Assembly: GCF_927797785.1 (NCBI RefSeq)
Contig: NZ_CAKMLL010000056.1
Location: 1 to 64,000 of the forward strand
Source: Candidatus Nitrotoga sp. BS
Lineage (GTDB): Bacteria; Pseudomonadota; Gammaproteobacteria; Burkholderiales; Gallionellaceae
Direction: 5' to 3'
Length of the DNA: 64,000 nt
Below the pieces are notes generated by a model. The model did not search any database. It was not told where the DNA came from and saw nothing but the letters and a program-made list of their open reading frames with translations. Below, one piece after another: positions 30,442-38,364 of the stretch. The first letter of the stretch is position 1; every line of letters begins with the position of its first letter. A program made the translations under genes and the position numbers.

Positions 30442-31659
30442 ATGAATAAACCGATTACCTGCGATATTTTTTGCGCCGTGATAGACAATTTTGGCGACAT
30501 TGGCGTTTGCTGGCGTCTGTCTAAACAACTGGCGCACGAGCATGGGATGATAGTGCGACTATGGGTGGACGATTTGTTAAGCTTTCGCAGGCTGCAGCCG
30601 ACAATCTCTTCAGATATGCTAATACAGTATTGTTTTGGCGTGGAAATCAGGCATTGGAGTTCAGCATATTTAGAGCTTCCCCTGTCAAATATTGAGCCGG
30701 CGCAACTGGTAATTGAGGCGTTCGCATGTCAATTGCCAGAGCACTACGTGGTAAGGATGGTGGCGCTAGAGCGCAAATCGATCTGGATTAACCTAGAATA
30801 CCTCAGTGCGGAAGAGTGGGTAGCTGGCTGTCATTGCCTACCTTCCCCCCATCCTTCTTTACCCCTTAGTAAATATTTCTTTTTCCCAGGGTTTACCCCG
30901 CAAACTGGTGGAATACTGCTGGAGCGAGATATCATTGCACGACGCGATGCATTTCAGAGCGAGCTGCACTCGCAGGCTGCATTTTGGCGGGCACTTGGTG
31001 TGCCAATACCTAAGCCAGGCGAACTGCGCGTGTCGTTATTTTGCTACGAAAACAGCTCACTGCCGGAATTATTTTCTACTTGGGCAAAGTCTAATATCCC
31101 AATGCTGTGTTTAGTACCGGAAGCCGGTGCGTTGTCCCAGGTTGCATCCTTTTTCGGGCGGGAACTTGTTGATGCGGGCGACATATTACAGTACGGTAAT
31201 TTGGAAATTCGTGTTTTGCCGTTTATCGAGCAAGAGCGTTATGACGAACTGTTGTGGATCTGCGATATTAACTTTGTGCGAGGAGAAGATTCATGCGTGC
31301 GCGCGCAATTGGCAGGAAAGCCATTTGTTTGGCATATCTACCCGCAACAGGATAATGCGCATGTCAATAAACTAAGCGCTTTCATGGAGTTGTATTGTGC
31401 CGGGCTGGAGTCTGAGGTAGCACAAGCATTAAATAGGTTGTGGAAAGGATGGAACATTGGAATAAACGAAGGCCAAGCAATCTCGACAAACTCAAAAATC
31501 GCTTGGAACGAATATTTGGTTCATACAGCTTCATTGCAAAGGCATGCGCGCGAATGGTCGCAATATTTATCCGGCAATAGCCTCATTTTGAATTTGCTGA
31601 ATTTTATTCAAAAAATTGATAGAATGCGCAGCTTGGAATGTAAATCAGATTTAAGGTAA
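30442..31659 (+). CDS. earP: EF-P arginine rhamnosyltransferase EarP
   Basis: Inverting GT-B glycosyltransferase that transfers rhamnose from dTDP-rhamnose to an arginine of EF-P. From the chosen ATG (MNKPITCDIFC) it has 405 residues; an ATG at 30424 is a longer option. The signature FCAVIDNFGDIGVCWRL near the N-terminus holds the catalytic aspartates. The C-domain has FVRGEDSCVRAQLAGKPFVWHIYPQ, which binds the nucleotide sugar. It lies directly upstream of efp, six bases from its ATG, the diagnostic arrangement for this modification system. The dTDP-rhamnose genes (rml) are not in this window. Confidence 0.95.
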   Translation: MNKPITCDIFCAVIDNFGDIGVCWRLSKQLAHEHGMIVRLWVDDLLSFRRLQPTISSDMLIQYCFGVEIRHWSSAYLELPLSNIEPAQLVIEAFACQLPEHYVVRMVALERKSIWINLEYLSAEEWVAGCHCLPSPHPSLPLSKYFFFPGFTPQTGGILLERDIIARRDAFQSELHSQAAFWRALGVPIPKPGELRVSLFCYENSSLPELFSTWAKSNIPMLCLVPEAGALSQVASFFGRELVDAGDILQYGNLEIRVLPFIEQERYDELLWICDINFVRGEDSCVRAQLAGKPFVWHIYPQQDNAHVNKLSAFMELYCAGLESEVAQALNRLWKGWNIGINEGQAISTNSKIAWNEYLVHTASLQRHAREWSQYLSGNSLILNLLNFIQKIDRMRSLECKSDLR

Positions 31660-31665
31660 GCAGAC

Positions 31666-32226
31666 ATGAAAATAGCACAAGAACTGCGGGTAGGTAATGT
31701 CGTCATGGTCGGCAGTGACCCCATGGTGGTTTTAAAGGCTGAATATACCCGCTCTGGCCGTAATGGTTCGGTAGTCAAAATGAAATTCAAAAACTTGTTG
31801 ACAGATGCGCCAAGCGAGACAATCTACAGGGCAGACGACAAATTTGAAATAGTTTTGCTTGATCGAAAGGATGCCACTTATTCCTATTTCGCCGATCCTA
31901 TGTATGTGTTCATGGATGCTGATTACAATCAGTATGAAGTAGAAAAAGAAAACTTGGGTGAATCGCTCAACTACCTTGAAGACGGTATGGCCTGTGAGAT
32001 GGTTTTTTATAACGAAAAAGCTATTTCGGTTGATCTGCCAAATACTGTAGTACGCGAAATTATCTACACCGAACCGGCAGCGCGTGGCGATACCTCCGGC
32101 AAAGTAATGAAGCCTGCCAAAATTGGTTCTGGCACAGAGTTACAGGTGGCCGCATTTTGCGAAATTGGTGATCAAATCGAAATTGATACACGCACTGGTG
32201 AATTTAAGCGTCGTGTAAATGCTTGA
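31666..32226 (+). CDS. efp: Elongation factor P (Arg32 type)
   Basis: Relieves ribosome stalling at polyproline. It has 186 residues and three domains. The modification loop reads TRSGRNGS, with arginine at position 32 at the tip where lysine-modified EF-Ps have Lys. Counting from the ATG ([16 protein letters not shown]) confirms residue 32. With earP immediately upstream this is the rhamnosylated subtype. Domains II/III look normal ([18 protein letters not shown]). Proline-rich proteins in this window (PilP, the P/T-rich cytochrome lipoprotein) are plausible clients. Confidence 0.97.
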   Translation: MKIAQELRVGNVVMVGSDPMVVLKAEYTRSGRNGSVVKMKFKNLLTDAPSETIYRADDKFEIVLLDRKDATYSYFADPMYVFMDADYNQYEVEKENLGESLNYLEDGMACEMVFYNEKAISVDLPNTVVREIIYTEPAARGDTSGKVMKPAKIGSGTELQVAAFCEIGDQIEIDTRTGEFKRRVNA

Positions 32227-32408
32227 TGATCTTAAGAGAAACTCAAGTCACTGCTAAAAGTCTGTCAATATCTCTGGCCTAATGAACTGCCGTTGCGATC
32301 AAGAAGGTTAAGCAGTGTCGCATGTTCCCTTAAGACCCAAGAAATGTGTTTGAGAAAGTAGCAGGACAAAAAATATATGGGTTATAAAAATCATATATGG
32401 TTCTTACA

Positions 32409-34133
32409 TTAACGCACGTATCCTTCGCGTTCTAGTTTGAGCAAGATTTGTTGCACCGCCTCTTCCACGCTAATATTTGTGGTGTCAATTACTAGTTCTG
32501 GTTTTTCCGGAGTTTCATAGGGATCACTGATGCCGGTGAATTCCTTAACAATGCCAGCCCGAGCTTTAGCGTAAAGTCCTTTTCGATCACGACCTTCGCA
32601 TACTTGCAGCGGCGTCGCCACGTAAATTTCGAAAAAACCGCCTAATGGTTCGATCATGATCCGTACGTCTCGGCGCGTGGCATAATAAGGCGCTATCGGC
32701 GCGCAAATCGCGATACCATGGTTCTTGGTTATTTCGGAAGCTACGAAACCGATTCTCCGTACGTTGATATCGCGATGCTCACGCGAGAAGCCTAATTCGC
32801 TGGAAAGATGTTTGCGCATGATATCGCCATCCAGCAATGTGACTTGACGGCCTCCCATTTCCAGTAATTTGGTCATAAGAACTTTGGCCAAAGTTGATTT
32901 TCCGGCGCCAGACAAGCCAGTAAAAAATATCGTAAGGCCCTGTTTGTCGCGGGCTGGATAGGCTACACGTAATTCATTCAGAACTTCTGGATAAGAAAAC
33001 CACTCAGGAACTGGAAGCCCTTCCGTTAGGCGACGTTTTAATTCCGTATCGGTCAAACTAGTGCTATGTGCTCCTTCAGGCACTTCTTCAAGAGGTAGAT
33101 ATTTTGCCCGTTCTTCTACGTAAACCATGCGGGGAAAGGGAATCAATTCTATGCCTATAGCGTTGCGCTTCGCTGCATTGGTGGGCAAACAGTATTCCTG
33201 AAACAAATCTATGCCGCGTCGGGTACCCTCATTTTCCGTATATTCGCCGCCAACAATTAAATGAGAACAGCCATAATTACGTTGCACAATAGCTTGCCAA
33301 AAGACTTCTCGTAAGCCGGATCCGCGAGGGTATAAAGGAAGTAAGGAGATGGTCGTAGTCGTGGAAGAAAAACGCGGCATGATTGCCTGATAGCAACGAA
33401 TCAGAGTGAAGTAATCGAGATGATCAGATTTTGCGTTACCGATGACAGGGTGGATTAACAAATTGGCTTCATAGGCCATGGCAGAACGCAGCGTTAATTC
33501 ATATTGAGCACGATGTAATGGTTGATGTGCCTGAAAAGCAATGATACGGCGCCAGCCGCGCCGCGCGAAAGAATTGCGCAATTCTTCCGGTGTAAGGTGG
33601 AGTGTCGGGTAGTCGTGGCGTAAGGGCAAGGATAACCCCTCAAGACGCCCAGAAACAGCATACTGGCCTTTTTGCTGCAAAAGATGCGCGACACCAGGAT
33701 GAGCGGGATCGTCAGAATTGAATAAAACTTGTGCTTCCACTGTTCTGTCAGGCTGCCAAAGCTCTTCCACTGTGATCACGGCCAGCATAAAGCCTTCTGG
33801 ATCGCGTAACGCAAGGTGGCTTCCGGGTACAAGTTGTTGGGCAACTGATAAATCTGGAATATCCAGAGTAATGGGCATAGGCCAAAAGGTGCCATCAGCG
33901 AGGCACATGTCATTCAGAACGCTGTTGTAGTCGGCCTGGTTCATGAAGCCGCGTAATGGAGAGAATCCCCCGTTAAGCAGCAACTCCAAGTCTGATAATT
34001 GTCGCTGGTTAAGATCCAGAGATGGAAAATCTATGGCTTCACGGCATAAAATTTCCGCACGCTTTTGGTCGACATTCAGATTGATGAGGTCACCACCATA
34101 TGGTGTGATTAATTTATCTATTACGTTAGGCAT
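32409..34133 (-). CDS. Sat-CysC fusion: ATP-sulfurylase-like domain + APS kinase
   Basis: From the ATG at 34133 (MPNVIDKLITPYGG) it has 574 residues. Residues about 1-385 are ATP-sulfurylase-like (PUA-like then catalytic fold). Residues about 395-574 are an APS kinase with a perfect P-loop (FFTGLSGAGKSTLAK), LLDGDIMRKHLS and DINVRRIGFVA, which makes PAPS from APS. The sulfurylase half is divergent. Where active enzymes have Q-x-R-N-P-x-H-x-x-H it reads QAHQPLHRAQ (Arg to His, second His to Gln), and the G-R-D-H-A-G loop reads GGEYTE. Its sulfurylase activity is therefore doubtful while the kinase looks competent. The start overlaps the stop of the DHH gene, so the two are translationally coupled. 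Confidence 0.9.
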   Translation of the reverse strand: MPNVIDKLITPYGGDLINLNVDQKRAEILCREAIDFPSLDLNQRQLSDLELLLNGGFSPLRGFMNQADYNSVLNDMCLADGTFWPMPITLDIPDLSVAQQLVPGSHLALRDPEGFMLAVITVEELWQPDRTVEAQVLFNSDDPAHPGVAHLLQQKGQYAVSGRLEGLSLPLRHDYPTLHLTPEELRNSFARRGWRRIIAFQAHQPLHRAQYELTLRSAMAYEANLLIHPVIGNAKSDHLDYFTLIRCYQAIMPRFSSTTTTISLLPLYPRGSGLREVFWQAIVQRNYGCSHLIVGGEYTENEGTRRGIDLFQEYCLPTNAAKRNAIGIELIPFPRMVYVEERAKYLPLEEVPEGAHSTSLTDTELKRRLTEGLPVPEWFSYPEVLNELRVAYPARDKQGLTIFFTGLSGAGKSTLAKVLMTKLLEMGGRQVTLLDGDIMRKHLSSELGFSREHRDINVRRIGFVASEITKNHGIAICAPIAPYYATRRDVRIMIEPLGGFFEIYVATPLQVCEGRDRKGLYAKARAGIVKEFTGISDPYETPEKPELVIDTTNISVEEAVQQILLKLEREGYVR

Positions 34134-35091
34134 CGTGATTGAATGTTGAGTTGAATATTTGATTGAACCGGCCAAATTGATCTTCAGGCAGGCAATTAAT
34201 GCCGGCTGCCCCTTTTCTTCCTCCGCCCGTTTCAAATTGCTCGCACACTTTATCGGCTCCGCTTTTTGTAGCCAATGGTGCGCGCACGCTGACTACGAAC
34301 CCTCCATTGGTGCGTTTAGTTAAAATAGCATGGGCTTTTAAAGGAAAAGCAGTGGCCAGGAGATTCCCGAATACGCCAGAAATGCGTCGACTCCATGGTG
34401 CATCGGGAAGAAAGTAAATCGCCCCGGTGGTACTTTCCACTTCTGGTTTTAGTTTTTGGGCGAGTGCAATATCTTCAATATAGCCATTTTTCAAAGTTTC
34501 AAAGGTTGGCTCTTCATGGATAAAGGTAAATGGGTCGCGATGGTTGTGCATGACTTGATAAAGTTCAGCTGGATGAAAATATAAATCTTGTAATGATTCA
34601 CCATAAGCATTGTAGTTGATGCATTCCCCCAATTCTTTCAACGCATCTAGCTGGGTAGAGGTAAGTTGCAGAGTTTTTGATGTGTGAATAGCGCTTTCAA
34701 GCATGTTGTCACCAAATGCGGCGACCACTGCCCAGATTGAAAATTGTCCGTTCAGGTAATTGTTAACCAGCAAACTAGTGCAGATGTTGGGGCAAGTGTT
34801 GATAAAAGTGGTTAGTTGAGGATGAACGGGAATGTCGCCAGAGGTATGATGATCAAAATATTGCACTTGCGCTCCACGCTCCAATGCTAGCATTAGCGCC
34901 TCCCGATTTTTGCTCATGGCAATGTCCAAAACGGTAATTTGGTCACCGACTTCAGCCAGTACTTGTGCCAGCAATGAAATGTCCCGCTTTACGCCCGTGA
35001 CGAGAACGCTTTTAGCCGGATCAGCGAGACGAAGTTGATGCAAGGAACAAATACCGTCCGCATCCCCGTTAAATATATCGTAAATTGTCAC
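34126..35091 (-). CDS. DHH-family phosphoesterase
   Basis: 321-residue member of the DHH/DHHA1 superfamily (RecJ, NrnA, pAp-phosphatase relatives). Metal-binding motifs: NGDADGICSLHQ (motif I, about residues 8-19), LDIAMSKN (motif II), YFDHHTSG (motif III, the DHH signature) and AFGDNM (motif IV). The C-terminal DHHA1 domain ends in GGGRKGAAGI. All catalytic residues are present. NrnA-type relatives hydrolyse 3'-phosphoadenosine 5'-phosphate or short oligonucleotides. Because the gene overlaps the start of the Sat-CysC gene, clearing PAP (the by-product of PAPS use) is a reasonable inferred role, but the substrate cannot be read from sequence. Confidence 0.85.
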   Translation of the reverse strand: MTIYDIFNGDADGICSLHQLRLADPAKSVLVTGVKRDISLLAQVLAEVGDQITVLDIAMSKNREALMLALERGAQVQYFDHHTSGDIPVHPQLTTFINTCPNICTSLLVNNYLNGQFSIWAVVAAFGDNMLESAIHTSKTLQLTSTQLDALKELGECINYNAYGESLQDLYFHPAELYQVMHNHRDPFTFIHEEPTFETLKNGYIEDIALAQKLKPEVESTTGAIYFLPDAPWSRRISGVFGNLLATAFPLKAHAILTKRTNGGFVVSVRAPLATKSGADKVCEQFETGGGRKGAAGINCLPEDQFGRFNQIFNSTFNHDA

Positions 35092-35208
35092 ATTGCTCGC
35101 TATCGTTATGTTTTATCTATCAGATAAATAGAGTTTGTATGGGTTGACGATTGTCGCTCAATATACAAATAGTGAGTTATTTATCACGCAAATTTATGGA
35201 AGCTTGAG

Positions 35209-36483
35209 TTACATGGAAATTAACTTATTCTGCACTAAACGGGGTTTCGAAAGCGCGGGTTTTGTCGCGAAATAGCCTTTGATACCACTGAGAATGGCGC
35301 GTGCCATTTCTCCCTGATAGCCCTTGTCATTCAGGCGAAGCTCTTCGCTGGGATTGCTGATGAAAGCGGTTTCAATCAATATCGAGGGAATATCCGGTGA
35401 TTTCAGCACGGCGAAACCAGCTTGTTGAACAGAGCTGCCATGCAATTTATTGATGTTGCCCACCTCTCCTAGTACATGCTGGGCAAGCTTCATGCTGTCG
35501 CTAATGGTGGCTGTTTGTGAAAGGTCAAGCAGTGTGCGTGCGAGATCAGGGTCTTTTGCGGCGAGATTCACGCCGCCAATTAGATCAGCCTCATTTTCTT
35601 TTTTTGCTAGCCAGCGTGCGCTGGCGCTAGTAGCACCGCGTTTGGACAGAGCGAATACTGAGGAACCGCGTACATGGGGTTTAATGAAAGCGTCGGCATG
35701 GATAGAGATAAGCAAGTCGGCGTGCACTTGACGTGCTTTCTGTACACGCCCGTTCAGCGAAATGAAATAGTCGCCGTCGCGAATTAATACGCCACTCATA
35801 CCTTCGGTCTCATCCATCAGCTCCTTCAGTTTGCGTGCGATGGCCAGCGTGACGGTTTTTTCGTGTGTGTCACGGTATCCTATCGCACCCGAGTCTTCGC
35901 CGCCATGTCCGGCGTCGATAGCAACGATGAGAGTACGTGCTGTCACCTCAGGTTGCCGACTCGATTTGGAGTTTGATTCAGTTTGTTGACGTAACTGACT
36001 TACGGTGGCTGGGTCAGATTCCAGCGTGCGAATTACTGGTTTTTCCTGTAATAGCGCCATCATCGGATCAAAGGGAATGGCGGGGTAGATATCAAGAACC
36101 ATACGATGGCTGTATTTTGCCACCGGCATAAGGTTGAATAATTGCGGCTTAACTTGGGATTTAAGGTCGAACACCAAGCGTGCTATGCCAGGTTTGAAGC
36201 GAGCCACGCGTACACTCTTTATGTAAGGATCGTCGCTGTGAACGTTACTGGCGAGCTCATTTAGAATGCCATTTATTTCGACACCTTTCAGATCAATTAC
36301 CAGTCGATCAGGGTTTTCAAGGGTAAATTGTTCATAGTGGATCGGTTTGTTTGATTCCAGCGTTACGCGAGTGTATTCAGGTGCTGGCCAAACGCGGGCA
36401 GCACTGATGGTGATAGCTGCCTGTGCGTGGGGAAGCCACAGCAAAAGGCAAAATACAACTAACTTTGCAGTGTTTCTAAGCAT
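35209..36483 (-). CDS. amiC: N-acetylmuramoyl-L-alanine amidase (AmiC type)
   Basis: Periplasmic zinc amidase that splits septal peptidoglycan during daughter-cell separation. It has 424 residues: signal peptide (LVVFCLLLWLPHAQA, cleavage near residue 22), an AMIN targeting domain (about 25-130), a linker, and an Amidase_3 domain (about 185-410). Zinc ligands are visible in IDAGHGGEDSG, the Glu of THEKTVTL and the His of LISIHADAF; the catalytic Glu is in ILIETAFISNPSE. It overlaps the end of tsaE by 25 bases. The mutL-miaA genes that often follow in proteobacteria are not here. Confidence 0.96.
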   Translation of the reverse strand: MLRNTAKLVVFCLLLWLPHAQAAITISAARVWPAPEYTRVTLESNKPIHYEQFTLENPDRLVIDLKGVEINGILNELASNVHSDDPYIKSVRVARFKPGIARLVFDLKSQVKPQLFNLMPVAKYSHRMVLDIYPAIPFDPMMALLQEKPVIRTLESDPATVSQLRQQTESNSKSSRQPEVTARTLIVAIDAGHGGEDSGAIGYRDTHEKTVTLAIARKLKELMDETEGMSGVLIRDGDYFISLNGRVQKARQVHADLLISIHADAFIKPHVRGSSVFALSKRGATSASARWLAKKENEADLIGGVNLAAKDPDLARTLLDLSQTATISDSMKLAQHVLGEVGNINKLHGSSVQQAGFAVLKSPDIPSILIETAFISNPSEELRLNDKGYQGEMARAILSGIKGYFATKPALSKPRLVQNKLISM

Positions 36484-36950
36484 TCCTTACCCATCTGTGA
36501 AATTGCACGAACTTCAATATTGCGACCATTACACATTGTTTCAGTAGATAAAATTTTGATTGTAATTTCCATATCTGCCTGTGGCAGAAGGTCTTGCGCT
36601 TTTTCTGGCCACTCCACAAGGTGTACATTCCGCCCGTCAAATTCATCGCGGAAGCCAGCATCATCCCACTCATCCGCGTCGTGGAAGCGGTAGAGATCAA
36701 AGTGGCACAAGTGTAACCCACCCGCTTGATACAGCTCAAGTAAAGTATAAGTCGGGCTTTTTACCCGTCCAATATAGCCCATCGCATGCAGCAATGCACG
36801 AACAAAAGTGGTTTTGCCGACGCCTAAATCGCCGTGCAGATAAATAACCATGCCAGGCTTTATTCCCGGTGCCAAGCGTGCCGCAAAAGCAACGGTAGCG
36901 ACTTCATCGTCCAGCGGCAGGCTTATTCGGCTATTATTCTGATTATGCAA
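36459..36950 (-). CDS. tsaE: tRNA t6A synthesis ATPase TsaE
   Basis: Small P-loop ATPase that recycles the TsaB-TsaD complex making N6-threonylcarbamoyladenosine in tRNAs. Walker A is LHGDLGVGKTTFVRAL, the switch-like motif SPTYTLLE follows, and HFDLYRFHD and LVEWPEKA are hallmarks. There is no suitable ATG near the canonical N-terminus. The TTG at 36950 (giving MHNQNNSRISLPL, 163 residues) is my choice, as longer starts add unrelated residues. This start overlaps the divergent queG start by six bases, so two promoters must lie inside each other's genes or be leaderless. Confidence 0.88.
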   Translation of the reverse strand: MHNQNNSRISLPLDDEVATVAFAARLAPGIKPGMVIYLHGDLGVGKTTFVRALLHAMGYIGRVKSPTYTLLELYQAGGLHLCHFDLYRFHDADEWDDAGFRDEFDGRNVHLVEWPEKAQDLLPQADMEITIKILSTETMCNGRNIEVRAISQMGKECLETLQS

Positions 36951-38015
36951 ATCGAAACACCTCAAATTGTGGATTACACCGCACTGGCCACCAAAATAAA
37001 GGAATGGGCTAGGGCACTGGGATTTCAGGCAGTAGGTATTGCTGATATAAACCTTCATGATGCCGAGGAGCGCTTGCTGGAGTGGATCGCGCGAGGCTTC
37101 CATGGCGAGATGGATTATATGGCAAAACATGGCGTTAAACGCAGCCGTCCGGCGGTATTAATTCCGGGAACACTGCGTGTCATCTCTGTACGTATGGACT
37201 ATTATCCGCCCAGTGTAAAAGATTCTTGGGAGGTAATGGAGGATGGTAGCCGCGCTTTCATTTCACGCTATGCCTTGGGACGCGACTACCACAAAGTATT
37301 GCGCAACCGATTGGAAAAACTGGCAAAAAAAATCCGAACTGAGGTAAGTGGTTTCAGCTATCGCGTATTCACCGACAGCGCGCCAGTCATGGAAGTTGAG
37401 TTGGCATATAAAGCTCGGCTGGGCTGGCGTGGCAAACACACGCTGCTGCTGTCGCGCGACCATGGTTCGTGGTTTTTTCTGGGCGAGCTCTACACCGATC
37501 TGCCGCTTCCCATTGATAAGCCAGAATCGGATCATTGCGGCACCTGCATGGCGTGCATTCAAGTGTGTCCTACGCAGGCCATCATCGCGCCCTACAAGCT
37601 GGATGCACGGCGCTGCATTTCCTACCTGACTATCGAGCTTAAAAATAGTATTCCTGTGGAGTTACGCCCGCTTATCGGCAATCGCATCTATGGTTGCGAC
37701 GATTGTCAATTGGTGTGTCCATGGAACCGTTTTGCGCATAAAAGTCTCGAACCGGATTTCGCTGCAAGACATGGATTGGATGATGTCGCATTAACCGAAT
37801 TATTTGGATGGAACGAGGAAACGTTCCATCAGAAATTTTCTGGCAGTGCTATTTACCGCATCGGTCATGAGCAATGGTTGCGCAACATCGCTGTGGCGCT
37901 AGGTAATGCACCCAACAGCGTTAAAGTTCTGGCCGCGCTGCAAGCGCGTGCTCAAGATGCATCTCCGTTAGTGCGCGAGCATGTGGCGTGGGCACTTGAA
38001 CGGCAAGGTAGCTGA
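36945..38015 (+). CDS. queG: Epoxyqueuosine reductase QueG
   Basis: Cobalamin- and [4Fe-4S]-dependent enzyme that reduces epoxyqueuosine to queuosine in tRNA. From ATG 36945 (MQIETPQIVDY) it has 356 residues. The N-terminal cobalamin-binding region includes GFHGEMDYMAKHG and SRYALGRDYHK. Two [4Fe-4S] clusters are bound by CGTCMACIQVCPTQAI plus CDDCQLVCPWN. The C-terminus is a HEAT-like tRNA-binding tail (SPLVREHVAWALERQ). The longer open frame upstream overlaps tsaE and is not conserved in style. Confidence 0.95.
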   Translation: MQIETPQIVDYTALATKIKEWARALGFQAVGIADINLHDAEERLLEWIARGFHGEMDYMAKHGVKRSRPAVLIPGTLRVISVRMDYYPPSVKDSWEVMEDGSRAFISRYALGRDYHKVLRNRLEKLAKKIRTEVSGFSYRVFTDSAPVMEVELAYKARLGWRGKHTLLLSRDHGSWFFLGELYTDLPLPIDKPESDHCGTCMACIQVCPTQAIIAPYKLDARRCISYLTIELKNSIPVELRPLIGNRIYGCDDCQLVCPWNRFAHKSLEPDFAARHGLDDVALTELFGWNEETFHQKFSGSAIYRIGHEQWLRNIAVALGNAPNSVKVLAALQARAQDASPLVREHVAWALERQGS

Positions 38016-38043
38016 CCATTTGTTAGCTCAAATAATCCATTAA

Positions 38044-38140
38044 AGCACTTCTATAAATCCCGTTAAGCCTCACCGGAACATCATCTGAAAATGAAATTTG
38101 TTGACGGCGGGTGAAAATTAATGGGATTTATAGAAGTGCT
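38044..38140. mobile_element. 97-bp MITE derived from the IS5-like element
   Basis: Arms AGCACTTCTATAAATCCCGTTAA (38044-38066) and its inverse at 38118-38140 match in 22 of 23 positions. The interior (CACCGGAACATCATC ... GACGGCGGGTG) equals the last part of the element at 10502-11346 and of the fragment at 3218-3486. It encodes nothing. It is a minimal, probably cross-mobilisable derivative, inserted just after queG. Confidence 0.88.
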
Positions 38141-38292
38141 CTTCAATTGCCGTGAAGCTGTCGCTGCGTTACGTGCAGCACTCCGCACTTTGCGACTTAT
38201 TGATTTTCTATCAATTGGTAAATACCACCAGCTTTATATGAGTTTCATCACACGTTCTGTGAATATGGTTTTAGAGGAGTCCGCCACGGTTT

Positions 38293-38355
38293 GCCCACTT
38301 TTAGTGGGCGGCGGCCGGAGCCTCAACCCACCTACTTTAGTAGGTGGTAGTTGAG
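38293..38355. repeat. Two consecutive strong hairpins after the cytochrome gene
   Basis: Hairpin 1 is GCCCACT TTT AGTGGGC (38293-38309). Hairpin 2 (38322-38355) pairs CTCAAC + CCACCTACT with AGTAGGTGG + GTTGAG, 15 base pairs with a two-base bulge. They lie 10 bases beyond the minus-strand cytochrome stop and 150 bases after the MITE. No U-run follows on either strand, so they may be a REP-like or IS200-type end rather than a terminator. Confidence 0.6.
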
Positions 38356-38364
38356 TTCCATAGC

